A DNA stretch of 64,000 nucleotides from Novosphingobium sp. (GTDB taxonomy: Bacteria > Pseudomonadota > Alphaproteobacteria > Sphingomonadales > Sphingomonadaceae): positions 2,976,001-3,040,000 of the forward strand of contig NZ_JBCNLP010000001.1 in assembly GCF_039595395.1 (NCBI RefSeq), given 5' to 3'. Positions within the stretch are counted from its first letter, which is position 1, and each line of letters starts with the position of its first letter. Made by a program: the position numbers and the translations under genes. Under the pieces are notes generated by a model that was not told where the DNA came from, made no database searches, and saw nothing but the letters and a program-made list of their open reading frames with translations. Positions 51,524-59,830 of the stretch are shown here, piece by piece.

Positions 51524-52750
51524 TCAGATCAGCATTTCGCGCGCGGGCCCCTGCCCGAGAAAGGCCGAGGGGCTGGCAGAGGCGCCGTAAGCCCCGGCGC
51601 AGAACACCGCGACCACATCGCCCGCGTCGGCTTTGGGGAAATGGCCCTTGTCGGCCAGCCGGTCGAGCGGGGTGCACAGGCAGCCCACCACGCTGGCCTC
51701 TTCCTCGGGCTCGGCATCGAAGCGGGTGGCGATGGCGACGGGATAGTTGCGCCGCACCACCGTGCCGAAATTGCCGCTGGCGGCCAGTTGGTGATGCAAG
51801 CCGCCATCGGTGACGAGGAAGATGTCGCCGTGGCTTTCCTTGCGGTCGAGTATGGTGGTGAGATAGACCCCCGCCTCTCCGGTGAGGAAACGGCCCATTT
51901 CCATGGCGAGTTGCGTGTCTTTCAGGACATCGGGGCGGTTGGACAGGCGTTCGCCCAGTGCCGCGCCGATAGGAGCCAGATCCAGCGGCGAATCGCCGTT
52001 GAAATAGGGAATGCCAAGGCCACCGCCGATGTTGAGATGCGGCAGAGGGACATCGGCCTGCTGTGCCAGTTGGACGGCCAGATCGAGCACCTGCCCCTGC
52101 GTTTCGGCAATCGCCGCGCCATCGAGCGACTGCGATCCGGCAAAAATATGGAAACCGCGCCACTCCGCCCCTGCCGCGACAATCTCGCGCGCCAGAGCGG
52201 GGACCTTGTCGGTGTCGATGCCGAAGGGTTTGGCGCCGCCGCCCATCTTCATGCCGCTGCCGCGCAGGTCGAAATCGGGGTTCACGCGGATGGCGAGGCG
52301 CGGGACCTTGCCCAGCTTCTCGGCGATGGTGAGCGCGCGGCGGGCTTCGGCGGCGGATTCAAGGTTGAGCGTCACGCCCTGCATGATCGCCGCCTGCAGC
52401 TCGATATCGCGCTTGCCCGGCCCGGCAAAGCTGATCAGCGAGGGATCGAGTCCGGCCTCACGCGCCATGCCCAGTTCGCCGCCGCTGGCGATGTCGAAAC
52501 CGTCGACCAGCGTGCCCATCAGGCGCAGCAGCGGCGCGAAGGGGTTGGCTTTCACCGCATAATGCAGCGCCAGAGCTTCGGGCATGGCGGCGCGCAAGGC
52601 GGCCACCCGCGCCCGGATCATGCCGGAGGAATAGACGAAGGCAGGCGTCGCCCCCGCCTGGGCGATCAGTTCGGTGACCTTGATGCCGTCCACCGCCAGC
52701 ACGCCATCGCGCGCGGCAAAGCCTGCGGGAATGGGGCCGAGCGGCTTCAT
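51524..52750 (-). CDS. PLP-dependent decarboxylase, exosortase A system-associated
   Basis: 408 residues of the alanine-racemase-fold decarboxylase family (diaminopimelate, ornithine and arginine decarboxylases). The PLP lysine is in HYAVKANPFAP; the phosphate loop is NIGGGLGIPY; the active-site motif of the partner chain is CTPLDRLADK, and CAGAYGASASPSAF lies at the end. The true substrate is not known. The ATG overlaps the ligase stop by 4 bases, so it should use the product of, or make substrate for, the adjacent carrier-protein system. Confidence 0.87.
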   Translation of the reverse strand: MKPLGPIPAGFAARDGVLAVDGIKVTELIAQAGATPAFVYSSGMIRARVAALRAAMPEALALHYAVKANPFAPLLRLMGTLVDGFDIASGGELGMAREAGLDPSLISFAGPGKRDIELQAAIMQGVTLNLESAAEARRALTIAEKLGKVPRLAIRVNPDFDLRGSGMKMGGGAKPFGIDTDKVPALAREIVAAGAEWRGFHIFAGSQSLDGAAIAETQGQVLDLAVQLAQQADVPLPHLNIGGGLGIPYFNGDSPLDLAPIGAALGERLSNRPDVLKDTQLAMEMGRFLTGEAGVYLTTILDRKESHGDIFLVTDGGLHHQLAASGNFGTVVRRNYPVAIATRFDAEPEEEASVVGCLCTPLDRLADKGHFPKADAGDVVAVFCAGAYGASASPSAFLGQGPAREMLI

Positions 52751-54327
52751 GCTTGTGCCTCCAGACCGGCGCGAATCTCTTCAAAGAGCCCGGTGCGGTC
52801 GAGTTTGCCATTGGGGCCGATGGGCATGGTGTCTTTCCAGTGGATCGCTTTGGGTTGCATGAAATTGGGCAGATCGGCGGCGAGCCGTTTGGGCAGCAGC
52901 GTTTCGGCATCTTCGGCGCCGGGCGCGGCGCGCACCACCAGATGCACCGCCTGACCCAGCCGCACATCGGGCAGGCCCAGCGCGACGACCTCGGCCACAA
53001 GGCCGGTGGCCAGCGCCGCATCCTCCAGCTCCTGCGGCGAGATGCGGTTGCCCGAGGATTTGATCATCGCATCGCGGCGGCCCACGAAATAGAGCAGCCC
53101 GTCAGCATCGCGCCTCACCCGGTCGCCCGACCAGACCGCCATGCCGCCATAGACGCTGCCTTCGGGTGCGGGGCGATAGCGTTCGGCGGTGCGCTCTGCG
53201 TCGCGCCAATAGCCCTGCGCCACCAAAGGCCCGGTGTGGACCAGTTCGCCTTCCTCATTGTCGGCAGCGATCTGGCCCGCATCGTTCACCACCAGAATTT
53301 CGGCATGAGGGATGGCCTTGCCCATGCTGGTGGGGTGCGTGTCGATCAGCGCGGGGTCGAGATAGGTCGAGCGGAAGGCCTCGGTCAGGCCATACATGGC
53401 GAAGAGGCGCGCATCAGGGAACAGCCCGCGCATCCGCCGCACCAGATCGACCGTCAGCGCCCCGCCGGTGTTGGTCAGGCGGCGCAGTTTCGCGGCGGTT
53501 TCGCTCGGCCATTCCACTTCGGTCAGTTGCACCCACAAGGGCGGCACGCAGCCCAGCGTGGTGATGTTGTGGCGCTCGACGGCCTTCACCACATCGCGCG
53601 GGGTCAGGTAATCGAGCGGCGCGGCGCTGCCCCCCACATACCAGTGCGACAGCAACTGGTTCTGCCCATAATCGAAGCTGAGCGGCATCACCGCCAGAGC
53701 GCGATCATCGGCCTGAAGGCCCAGATAATGCGCAACGCTTTCCGCCCCCAGCCACAGATTGGCGTGAGACAGCATCACCCCCTTGGGCCGCCCGGTCGAG
53801 CCGCTCGTGTAGAGGATCGCCGTCAGGGCATGAGGATCAGCCTCCGAGGGCGGCAGAGGCCCGGCACTTTCCGCCAGAGTCAGCGCCTCGGCCTCCTCCA
53901 GCATGGCGCAGCCATCAGGCACATCGCCCGGCTCCAGCGTGGCCAAGCGCGCGGGCGTGCCGATCAGCAGCACCGCCCCGCTGTCGGCCAGAATATGCGC
54001 CACCTGCGCCCGTTTCAGCAGCGGATTGATCGACACATGAATGCACCCGGCCCGCGCCGCCGCCAGAGGCAGCAGGCAGGTCAGCTCGCCCTTGGCGGCC
54101 CAACTGGCCACGCGGGGGCCGTGCTGCCCGCTAAAGGCCTCTTCCCCCAGCCGATATCTTAACCAACCGGCAAGGCGAGCGACACGCGTTCTTAAGTCCT
54201 GCCAGCTAAGCACACCGCTGCGCAGCACCAGCGCGGGGGCGTCATCCTCGCCCCGCAAAGCGAGGTGATCGAGTGGAAGGGCCGTAATTTCGGCGCTTTG
54301 ACCGGTAACATCGCTGGAATAAGGCAT
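52747..54327 (-). CDS. AMP-forming acyl-CoA ligase, exosortase A system-associated
   Basis: Adenylate-forming enzyme of the ANL family, 526 residues. Motifs: AILYTSGSTGRPKGVMLSH (P-loop), MYGLTEAFRSTYL, YRPAPEGSVYGGMAVWSGDR, and the catalytic Lys near PIGPNGKLDRTG. It would activate a carboxylic acid as acyl-AMP and load it on CoA or on the acyl carrier protein encoded at 55479. Its ATG lies only 26 bases from the start of the divergent GNAT gene, so the two promoters must overlap. Confidence 0.88.
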   Translation of the reverse strand: MPYSSDVTGQSAEITALPLDHLALRGEDDAPALVLRSGVLSWQDLRTRVARLAGWLRYRLGEEAFSGQHGPRVASWAAKGELTCLLPLAAARAGCIHVSINPLLKRAQVAHILADSGAVLLIGTPARLATLEPGDVPDGCAMLEEAEALTLAESAGPLPPSEADPHALTAILYTSGSTGRPKGVMLSHANLWLGAESVAHYLGLQADDRALAVMPLSFDYGQNQLLSHWYVGGSAAPLDYLTPRDVVKAVERHNITTLGCVPPLWVQLTEVEWPSETAAKLRRLTNTGGALTVDLVRRMRGLFPDARLFAMYGLTEAFRSTYLDPALIDTHPTSMGKAIPHAEILVVNDAGQIAADNEEGELVHTGPLVAQGYWRDAERTAERYRPAPEGSVYGGMAVWSGDRVRRDADGLLYFVGRRDAMIKSSGNRISPQELEDAALATGLVAEVVALGLPDVRLGQAVHLVVRAAPGAEDAETLLPKRLAADLPNFMQPKAIHWKDTMPIGPNGKLDRTGLFEEIRAGLEAQA

Positions 54328-54353
54328 GGTGAAATGAAACGAGGCCTTTTGTC

Positions 54354-55373
54354 GTGATCTCGCTGGCTTATCACGCCGATCTTAAGGAAGTTCAACGCGA
54401 TTGCGCGCTGGCGGATGCTTTGGCGCATGCGGCGGGCAGCGAAGCGGGCGTGGCCGGGCCCTTCGACCGGCTCGGCTGGTGGGTGGCTCTGCAGGAGGAA
54501 TGCGCTGTCGCGCCGATTCTGGCGGTGGCGCGGCAAGGGGATCAACTGGCCGCCTTGCCCCTCGCCCATGGCGACAACGCCCTGACAGGCCTCGCCAACT
54601 GGTACACCTTCCGTCTGCGCGCCTTGCTGACGCCGGGCGCCGATGCCCCTGCCCTGCTGAAAGCTCTGGCCCGCGAGTTGAAGCATCGCGGCAGCCGCCT
54701 GACCCTCTCGCACATCCCCGAAGAGCAGATCCACCTGCTGGCAGACGCCTTCCGCGCTGCCGGTTGGGCCGTGCGCGCCACACCCTGCGACATCAACCAC
54801 TGGCTCGATGTGGCGGGGCGCTCCTATGCCGATTACCTCGCCGCGCGCCCCGGCCCCTTGCGCACCACGCTGAAGCGCAAGGCCAAGAAGGTCGCCTGCG
54901 AAATCCACCGCCAGCTCTCCGACGCCATCTGGGCCGATTACGAGGCAATCTACGCCGCAAGCTGGAAAGGCGAGGAAGGCTCCATGCCTTTCCTGCACCG
55001 CTTCGCCCGCGAGGAGGCCCAGGCCGGCCGCCTGCGCCTTGGCATCGCCCGCGCGGAGGGCAAGCCTGTCGCGGCGCAACTCTGGACGGTCGAGGCGGGC
55101 ACCGCCTTCATCCACAAGCTGGCCTATATCGAGGAGGCCAAGCCGCTCTCGCCGGGCACCAGCCTGTCGGCCGCGCTGTTCCAGACGGTGATCGACGAGG
55201 ACAAGGTGCGCTTCATCGACTTCGGCACGGGCGATGATCCCTACAAGCGCGACTGGATGGAGCAGCAGCGCCACCGCTGGCAGTTGCAGGCCATCGACCC
55301 GCGCGCGGTCAGCCAATGGGGCGCTCTGGGGCGGATGCTGGCTTCGACCTTGGTCGCAAGGTTGAAACGGTAG
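54354..55373 (+). CDS. GNAT/FemAB-like acyltransferase (GTG start)
   Basis: 339 residues with a BioF2-like GNAT domain (Acetyltransf_6): SYADYLAARPGPLRTTLKRK, AIYAASWKGEEGSMPFL, GRLRLGIARAEGKPVAAQLW, HKLAYIEEAKPLSPGTSLSA and RFIDFGTGDDPYKRDWM. Likely transfers an acyl group, perhaps from the carrier protein two genes away. Start GTG at 54354, nine bases after GAGG; there is no ATG nearby in frame. First gene of the plus-strand XrtA sub-operon. Confidence 0.8.
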   Translation: MISLAYHADLKEVQRDCALADALAHAAGSEAGVAGPFDRLGWWVALQEECAVAPILAVARQGDQLAALPLAHGDNALTGLANWYTFRLRALLTPGADAPALLKALARELKHRGSRLTLSHIPEEQIHLLADAFRAAGWAVRATPCDINHWLDVAGRSYADYLAARPGPLRTTLKRKAKKVACEIHRQLSDAIWADYEAIYAASWKGEEGSMPFLHRFAREEAQAGRLRLGIARAEGKPVAAQLWTVEAGTAFIHKLAYIEEAKPLSPGTSLSAALFQTVIDEDKVRFIDFGTGDDPYKRDWMEQQRHRWQLQAIDPRAVSQWGALGRMLASTLVARLKR

Positions 55374-55478
55374 CTCTTGTGAGCCGTTAAGCGCTCCATT
55401 AAAGCCGCCACAAGATTTCTGAACAAGTAACCATGTTCAGTGACCAAACAACAGAAACAAAACGCCCAAAGGGACATC

Positions 55479-55739
55479 ATGAGCAAGGATATCGACCTTA
55501 CATTGCGCCAGATTCTCGGCGATGTGCTGGGCCTCAAGCCCGCGCAGGTGGAGGCGTTGAATGAAGACAGCGGTCTGTTCGGCCATCTGCCCGAACTCGA
55601 TTCCATGGCTGTCGCCGGCCTGCTGACCGAGATCGAGGACCGGCTGGACATCGTGATCGAGGATGATGAGGTCGATGGCGACCTGCTGGCCGATTACGGC
55701 GCGCTGCTGCGCTTCGTGAAGGGCAAAGTCACGGCCTGA
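55479..55739 (+). CDS. Acyl carrier protein, exosortase A system-associated
   Basis: 86 residues, the size of a discrete acyl carrier protein. The phosphopantetheine site is Ser42 in ELDSMAVAGLLTEIEDRL, the usual DSM/DSL motif with helix 2. Acidic throughout, as in ACPs. Start ATG at 55479, four bases after AGGGA. It differs from the fatty-acid ACP (no LGADSLDTVE signature) and is likely dedicated to this locus, loaded by the ligase at 52747. Confidence 0.88.
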   Translation: MSKDIDLTLRQILGDVLGLKPAQVEALNEDSGLFGHLPELDSMAVAGLLTEIEDRLDIVIEDDEVDGDLLADYGALLRFVKGKVTA

Positions 55740-55767
55740 GGGCCGAAACGGGGGGCACATCGACATC

Positions 55768-56454
55768 ATGCGCTATGCGGACTGGAGCTTCGAGGGCCCT
55801 GACGGCCTGCGCCACACGGAAAGCGCTTTATGGCTGGGCAAAAGCGGCCCGCGCCTGCTGATCCTGCCCGCCCCCTTTGACGACGGCCACCGCCTGCGCC
55901 GCCTGACCGCCGAGGTGATGCGGCGCCTCGCGGCCAGCGGCATCACCTGCATCCTGCCCGACCTGCCGGGCCTTGGCGAATCCCCCTTCCCGCTCGACCA
56001 AGCCAGCCCCGCCCTGTGGCGCGCCGCCATGGGCGAGTTGGCGCAGCAGATCGGGGCGCAAGCCATCTTCGCCCTACGTGGCGGCGCTCTGGCCAGCCCC
56101 GAGGACCTGACCGGCTGGCATTACGCCCCCGTCACCGGCGCCAGCATCCTGCGCCAGTTGATCCGCGTCCGTATCATCGCCGCGCGTGAGGCGGGTCTGG
56201 AGGAAAAGCAGGACGCCCTGCTGGCCGAAGGCCGCGAGCGCGGGCTGGAACTGGCCGGATACCGCCTCGGCCCCGCGATGATCGCCGGGCTTGAAAGCGC
56301 CACCGCCCCCACCAAAGATATCTCCACCATCGGTCAGGATCTGGTCGGCGGCCCGCCCCTCTGGCTGCGCGCCGAGCCAGGCGAGAACCCGCAGCAGGCC
56401 GATGCGCTGGCCGCCATCCTCGCCATCGCCCTGCGCGAGAGTGTGACGCCATGA
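55768..56454 (+). CDS. Hydrolase 2, exosortase A system-associated
   Basis: 228 residues of the alpha/beta-hydrolase fold. PAPFDDGHRLRRLTAEVMR and CILPDLPGLGESPF are the oxyanion and strand regions. At the nucleophile elbow, where G-x-S-x-G is expected, the sequence reads A-L-R-G-G (Arg104), so the catalytic serine is absent. It may not be a normal hydrolase; acyl or thioester binding is possible. Its stop overlaps the next ATG by 4 bases. Confidence 0.82.
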   Translation: MRYADWSFEGPDGLRHTESALWLGKSGPRLLILPAPFDDGHRLRRLTAEVMRRLAASGITCILPDLPGLGESPFPLDQASPALWRAAMGELAQQIGAQAIFALRGGALASPEDLTGWHYAPVTGASILRQLIRVRIIAAREAGLEEKQDALLAEGRERGLELAGYRLGPAMIAGLESATAPTKDISTIGQDLVGGPPLWLRAEPGENPQQADALAAILAIALRESVTP

Positions 56455-57251
56455 TCCGCCAGCACCTCACCATCCGCTGCGAAGGCAGCGCCATGGGCGC
56501 CACGCTGGACGGCTCGCTGGAGGGCGCGAAAGCCGCTCTGCTGATCGTCTCGGGCGGCAATGAAATCCGCAGCGGCGCATGGGAAGGCCAGGCCTGGCTG
56601 GCGGCGGAAGTGGCCGCCAAAGGCATCCCCGTCCTGCGCTTCGACCGCCGCGGCGTGGGCGACAGCGAGGGCACCAACGCCACCTATCGCGGCTCGGCCC
56701 CCGATATCGCCGCCGCGCTGGGCTGGCTGCGCAAGCAGGCCCCGCAGGCCCGCATCGCCGCCCTCGGTAATTGCGACGCCGCCAGCGCGCTGATGCTGGG
56801 CGCCGGATGCGGCGCCGACGCCCTGATCCTCTCCAACCCCTGGACCATCGAGGGCGAGGACGAGAACGCCAGCGCCGAAGCCCGCGCCGACGCGCAAGTC
56901 TCCAGCCTGCGCGCCCATTACCGCGCCCGCCTCGCCAATCCCGCCGCGCTGCTTCGCCTGCTGAGCGGCAAGGTCTCACTGCGCAGCCTGTTCGGCAGCC
57001 TGATGGCGCTGGCCCGCCCGCGTGCGCCCTCTGCGCCCGACGGGCTGGCGCAGCGTATGGCATCCGGTCTGGCGCGCTTCTCCGGCCCGGTGTCGATCCT
57101 GATCGCCGGGCGGGACCGGACGGCTCAGACGTTTCTGGGGTGCTGGGATGGCAAGGATGAGCGGATCGCCCGCTGCGAAGGCGCGACCCATTCCTTTGTC
57201 GAGGCGGATGCTCGGGAGTGGTTGGTCGGACAGGTTTTGAAGGGGATTTAA
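56451..57251 (+). CDS. Hydrolase 1, exosortase A system-associated
   Basis: 266-residue alpha/beta-hydrolase. VSGGNEIRSGAWEGQAWLA and VLRFDRRGVGDSEG are typical. At the nucleophile elbow the motif is G-N-C-D-A, so Cys108 stands in place of serine; a candidate His247 is in GATHSFVEA. A Cys nucleophile would suit thioester chemistry on a carrier protein (inference). Last gene of the plus-strand XrtA sub-operon; composite repeat E starts 11 bases downstream. Confidence 0.83.
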   Translation: MIRQHLTIRCEGSAMGATLDGSLEGAKAALLIVSGGNEIRSGAWEGQAWLAAEVAAKGIPVLRFDRRGVGDSEGTNATYRGSAPDIAAALGWLRKQAPQARIAALGNCDAASALMLGAGCGADALILSNPWTIEGEDENASAEARADAQVSSLRAHYRARLANPAALLRLLSGKVSLRSLFGSLMALARPRAPSAPDGLAQRMASGLARFSGPVSILIAGRDRTAQTFLGCWDGKDERIARCEGATHSFVEADAREWLVGQVLKGI

Positions 57252-57262
57252 GCAAGGAAGAT

Positions 57263-57469
57263 GCGAGGGGGTTACCCCCTCGCGCTCCCATAACGTCTTC
57301 CGACGATGGGGCAGTGGTGCCGAAGCCGAGCGCCCCGCCTCTCCACCTGCGCGACGGAAAGCGCCGCAGGCTTAAAACATTGCCTGCGGCGCCGCGACCT
57401 TACTCTTAGGCCGAACCCGACGTGCAACGCCGACAAATAATGGGAGCGCGAGGGTGTAACACCCTCGCA
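57263..57469 (+). repeat. Composite hairpin repeat, copy E
   Basis: About 207 bp between converging hydrolase 1 and trxB. Left palindrome GCGAGGGGG-TTA-CCCCCTCGC (57263-57283), GCTCCCATAACGTCTTCCG, central arms GCGCCGCAGGC and GCCTGCGGCGC, GGCCGAACCC, and right palindrome GCGAGGGTGT/ACACCCTCGC (57448-57468). Both ends lie within 11-21 bases of a stop codon, which supports a role at transcript ends. Confidence 0.85.
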
Positions 57470-57489
57470 CTTATCCCTTTTCTAAAAAC

Positions 57490-58455
57490 TTACCCCGCGA
57501 CTTTCTCACGCGAAGCGAAATCCAGCGCAGCCACAAACCGCTCCGCGTCCAGAGCCGCCATGCAGCCCGTACCGGCGGCGGTGACGGCTTGACGATAGGT
57601 GTGATCCATCACGTCGCCCGCCGCGAACACGCCGGGGATTGCCGTCTTGGGCGTGCCGGGCTCGACGATCAGGTAGCCGCCGTCGTCCACCGCCAGCTTG
57701 TCCTTGAACAGCTCGGTCGCGGGCGCATGGCCGATCGCCACGAAGGCGCCCTGTGCCGGTTCCACCGACGTTTCGCCGGTCACGGTGTCGGTCAGTTCCA
57801 CGCCGGTCAGCGCGCCGCCCTCGGCGCCCACGAAGCGGTCGACGGCCTTGTTCCACAGCACCTTGATCTTGGGATGCGCGAAGAGGCGCTCCTGCAGGAT
57901 GCGCTCGGCGCGCAGGCTGTCGCGGCGGTGGATCAGGGTGACGTCATCCGAGTGGTTCGTCAGATAGAGCGCTTCCTCGACAGCGGTGTTGCCGCCGCCG
58001 ATCACCACGACCTTCTTGCCGCGATAGAAAAAGCCGTCGCAGGTAGCGCAGGCCGAGACGCCCTTGCCCGAGAACTGCAGCTCGCCATCCACGCCCAGCC
58101 ACTTGGCCTGGGCGCCAGTGCAGATCACCAGCGTGTCGCCCTCATAGACATCGCCCGAATCGCCATAGGCGCGGAACGGCGGGCCCGAGAGATCGACCGA
58201 GGTGATCGTGTCCCACATCATGCGCGTGCCGACATGCTCGGCCTGGGCCTGCATCTCCTGCACCAGCCAGGGGCCCTGCACGGCCTCGCGGAAGCCGGGG
58301 TAGTTCTCGACATCGGTGGTGATGGTCAGCTGGCCGCCGGGCTGCAAGCCCTGCACGACGATGGGGTTCAAACCGGCGCGCGCGCCATAGATGGCCGCGG
58401 TCAGCCCCGCCGGGCCCGAACCGATGATCAGCATGCGAGTCGTATGGGTCGTCAT
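57490..58455 (-). CDS. trxB: Thioredoxin-disulfide reductase
   Basis: NADPH-dependent flavoenzyme that reduces thioredoxin. 321 residues from MTTHTTRMLIIGSGPAGLTA. FAD site IGSGPAGLTAAIYGARAG, redox pair CATC in SACATCDGFFYRGK, NADPH site VVIGGGNTAVEEALYL, C-terminal FAD motif GVFAAGDVMD. AGGAGA lies 9-10 bases before the ATG, directly next to a short palindromic repeat (58471-58517), which is therefore in its 5' leader. Confidence 0.95.
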   Translation of the reverse strand: MTTHTTRMLIIGSGPAGLTAAIYGARAGLNPIVVQGLQPGGQLTITTDVENYPGFREAVQGPWLVQEMQAQAEHVGTRMMWDTITSVDLSGPPFRAYGDSGDVYEGDTLVICTGAQAKWLGVDGELQFSGKGVSACATCDGFFYRGKKVVVIGGGNTAVEEALYLTNHSDDVTLIHRRDSLRAERILQERLFAHPKIKVLWNKAVDRFVGAEGGALTGVELTDTVTGETSVEPAQGAFVAIGHAPATELFKDKLAVDDGGYLIVEPGTPKTAIPGVFAAGDVMDHTYRQAVTAAGTGCMAALDAERFVAALDFASREKVAG

Positions 58456-58470
58456 GAAAAACGTCTCCTG

Positions 58471-58517
58471 GAGCGTTTTCAAGCCGGATGAGCTCCACCC
58501 GGCGGCTCCGAAAACGC
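58471..58517. repeat. Short palindromic element, second copy
   Basis: GCGTTTTC (58473-58480) and GAAAACGC (58510-58517) enclose GCCGG/CCGGC. Same design as 37614-37670, with a different inner stem. It lies 15 bases upstream of the trxB start codon, so it is transcribed in the trxB leader. Confidence 0.65.
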
Positions 58518-58722
58518 GGCAAAACAAGAATCAGCCGCCGAAATAGGAAGTCGCGGCCAGAATGGAAAGGTATGCTGGAGCGCTAAACCACAGCTTGCCC
58601 ACGATATCACCCCTGCACGCGGGCCAAAAACCGTGTTAAAGGAATGGTTCACCTGACTTTTGCTACGGAGCGATCCGTGTACGAATGGTTGCCCGCCTCC
58701 CCCCCCGACGGGTCACTTCCCG

Positions 58723-59682
58723 ATGCGTGCCGGTTGTGCTCTGGCGGCGCTGGCCTGTGCCCTTATGGTGGGCGCGGGCAGCGCGCAGGCGCGCACGCCC
58801 TATGAAACCGCCCGTATCATGGCCGAGCGCATCATGGCGCCCGACCATCGCACGCTGTCGAACCGCGGCCTCGTGGTGATGAGCGACAACCCGCCGCCCG
58901 CTGCGCCGGAAGGCGAGCAGGCCGGTGAGGCTTCGGCGGGCGAAAGCCGCGATGCCGGACTGGCCGATGGGGCGGCGGAAAGGCTGGCTCCGCCCGAGCT
59001 GCTCTCCTCGATGGTCGGCGTGACCGCGGTCGACACCGGCTTTCCCGAATTTGCCGATTCGCTGATGGATGTCGTCGGGCGCAGTCTGGACGCGGGCATG
59101 GCCGATGAGGTGCTGGCCAGCATCGGCCGGTCCTATCGCGGGCGAATGGCGATGCTCAACCATCAGGCGGCGGTGGGGGAGCGTGATCCCTTCCATGCCA
59201 AGGCCCCCGGCGCCCTGCCCGGCGACGCGCCGGACATGACCTTTCAGCAACTGACCAACCATAATTTCGGCTCGGCGCGCTGGATGGCGGTGGGCGTCTC
59301 CCACAAGTTCAACGGTCTCTCCAGCGTCACCACCAATGTGCAGCTTCAGCACACCACCGGGCCGGTGGATGTCGAGGTGAAGGTGACGGGCTGGCAGGGG
59401 CTGAGCATGGCCCAGTCGATGAGCCTGAGCTATGACAGCATCGCGCTGGTCGATCTGAGCCAGAATCTGAAGGTGGGCATGGTCGCGCGCGGCAGTCTGG
59501 GCACGCTGGGCGCGCTGAACCCCTCGCAGGATCAGGTTGCCGGGCCGGTGGCGCGCTTCAAGCTGTTCGGCAACGGCACCTCGCTCTCGGCGGAGACGGG
59601 ATACACCTTCCGTATCCGGCAGGAGAATGATCCCTCGCTCAACCGCTTTCACGCCAATCTCAATCTGAACGTGAAGCTGTAA
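58723..59682 (+). CDS. Exported protein of unknown function
   Basis: 319 residues from MRAGCALAALACALMVGAG with a signal peptide cleaved near SAQA-RTP. The middle is rich in Ala, Glu and Gly; the C-terminal 130 residues are beta-rich with alternating polar and hydrophobic residues (FNGLSSVTTNVQLQHTTG, FKLFGNGTSLSAETGYTF), as in a small outer-membrane barrel, but it ends VKL and not Phe. I recognise no family. A start 21 codons further upstream is possible, but the extra part has no signal character. Confidence 0.65.
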   Translation: MRAGCALAALACALMVGAGSAQARTPYETARIMAERIMAPDHRTLSNRGLVVMSDNPPPAAPEGEQAGEASAGESRDAGLADGAAERLAPPELLSSMVGVTAVDTGFPEFADSLMDVVGRSLDAGMADEVLASIGRSYRGRMAMLNHQAAVGERDPFHAKAPGALPGDAPDMTFQQLTNHNFGSARWMAVGVSHKFNGLSSVTTNVQLQHTTGPVDVEVKVTGWQGLSMAQSMSLSYDSIALVDLSQNLKVGMVARGSLGTLGALNPSQDQVAGPVARFKLFGNGTSLSAETGYTFRIRQENDPSLNRFHANLNLNVKL

Positions 59683-59706
59683 CAGCCGCGCGGACAAGGC
59701 GATACC

Positions 59707-59782
59707 GCACCGGCCCGCTCCCCCGCCCGGCTACCCATCGGTGGCATCCTGTGGGTGGCCGGGCGGGGGAGCGGGCCGGTGC
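59707..59782. repeat. Large hairpin, 31-base arms
   Basis: Arms 59707-59737 and 59752-59782 pair at 30 of 31 positions (begin GCACCGGCCCGCTCCCCCGC), with a 14-base loop TCGGTGGCATCCTG. It is the inverted-orientation relative of 51403-51482. It lies just after the exported protein gene. Confidence 0.85.
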
Positions 59783-59785
59783 CGC

Positions 59786-59811
59786 AAAAACCGGCTCTTC
59801 CGCCGGTTTTT
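59786..59811. terminator. Bidirectional terminator
   Basis: AAAAACCGG (59786-59794) pairs with CCGGTTTTT (59803-59811) around an 8-base loop. The A-run and T-run make it a good intrinsic terminator for both converging genes. Confidence 0.8.
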
Positions 59812-59830
59812 CAAACAGATTCCACAAAAA

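Noticed and set aside
55419..55440. CTGAAC/GTTCAG inverted repeat before the acyl carrier protein gene
   Set aside because: Six-bp stem with a 10-base loop is likely by chance, and no regulator gene is nearby.
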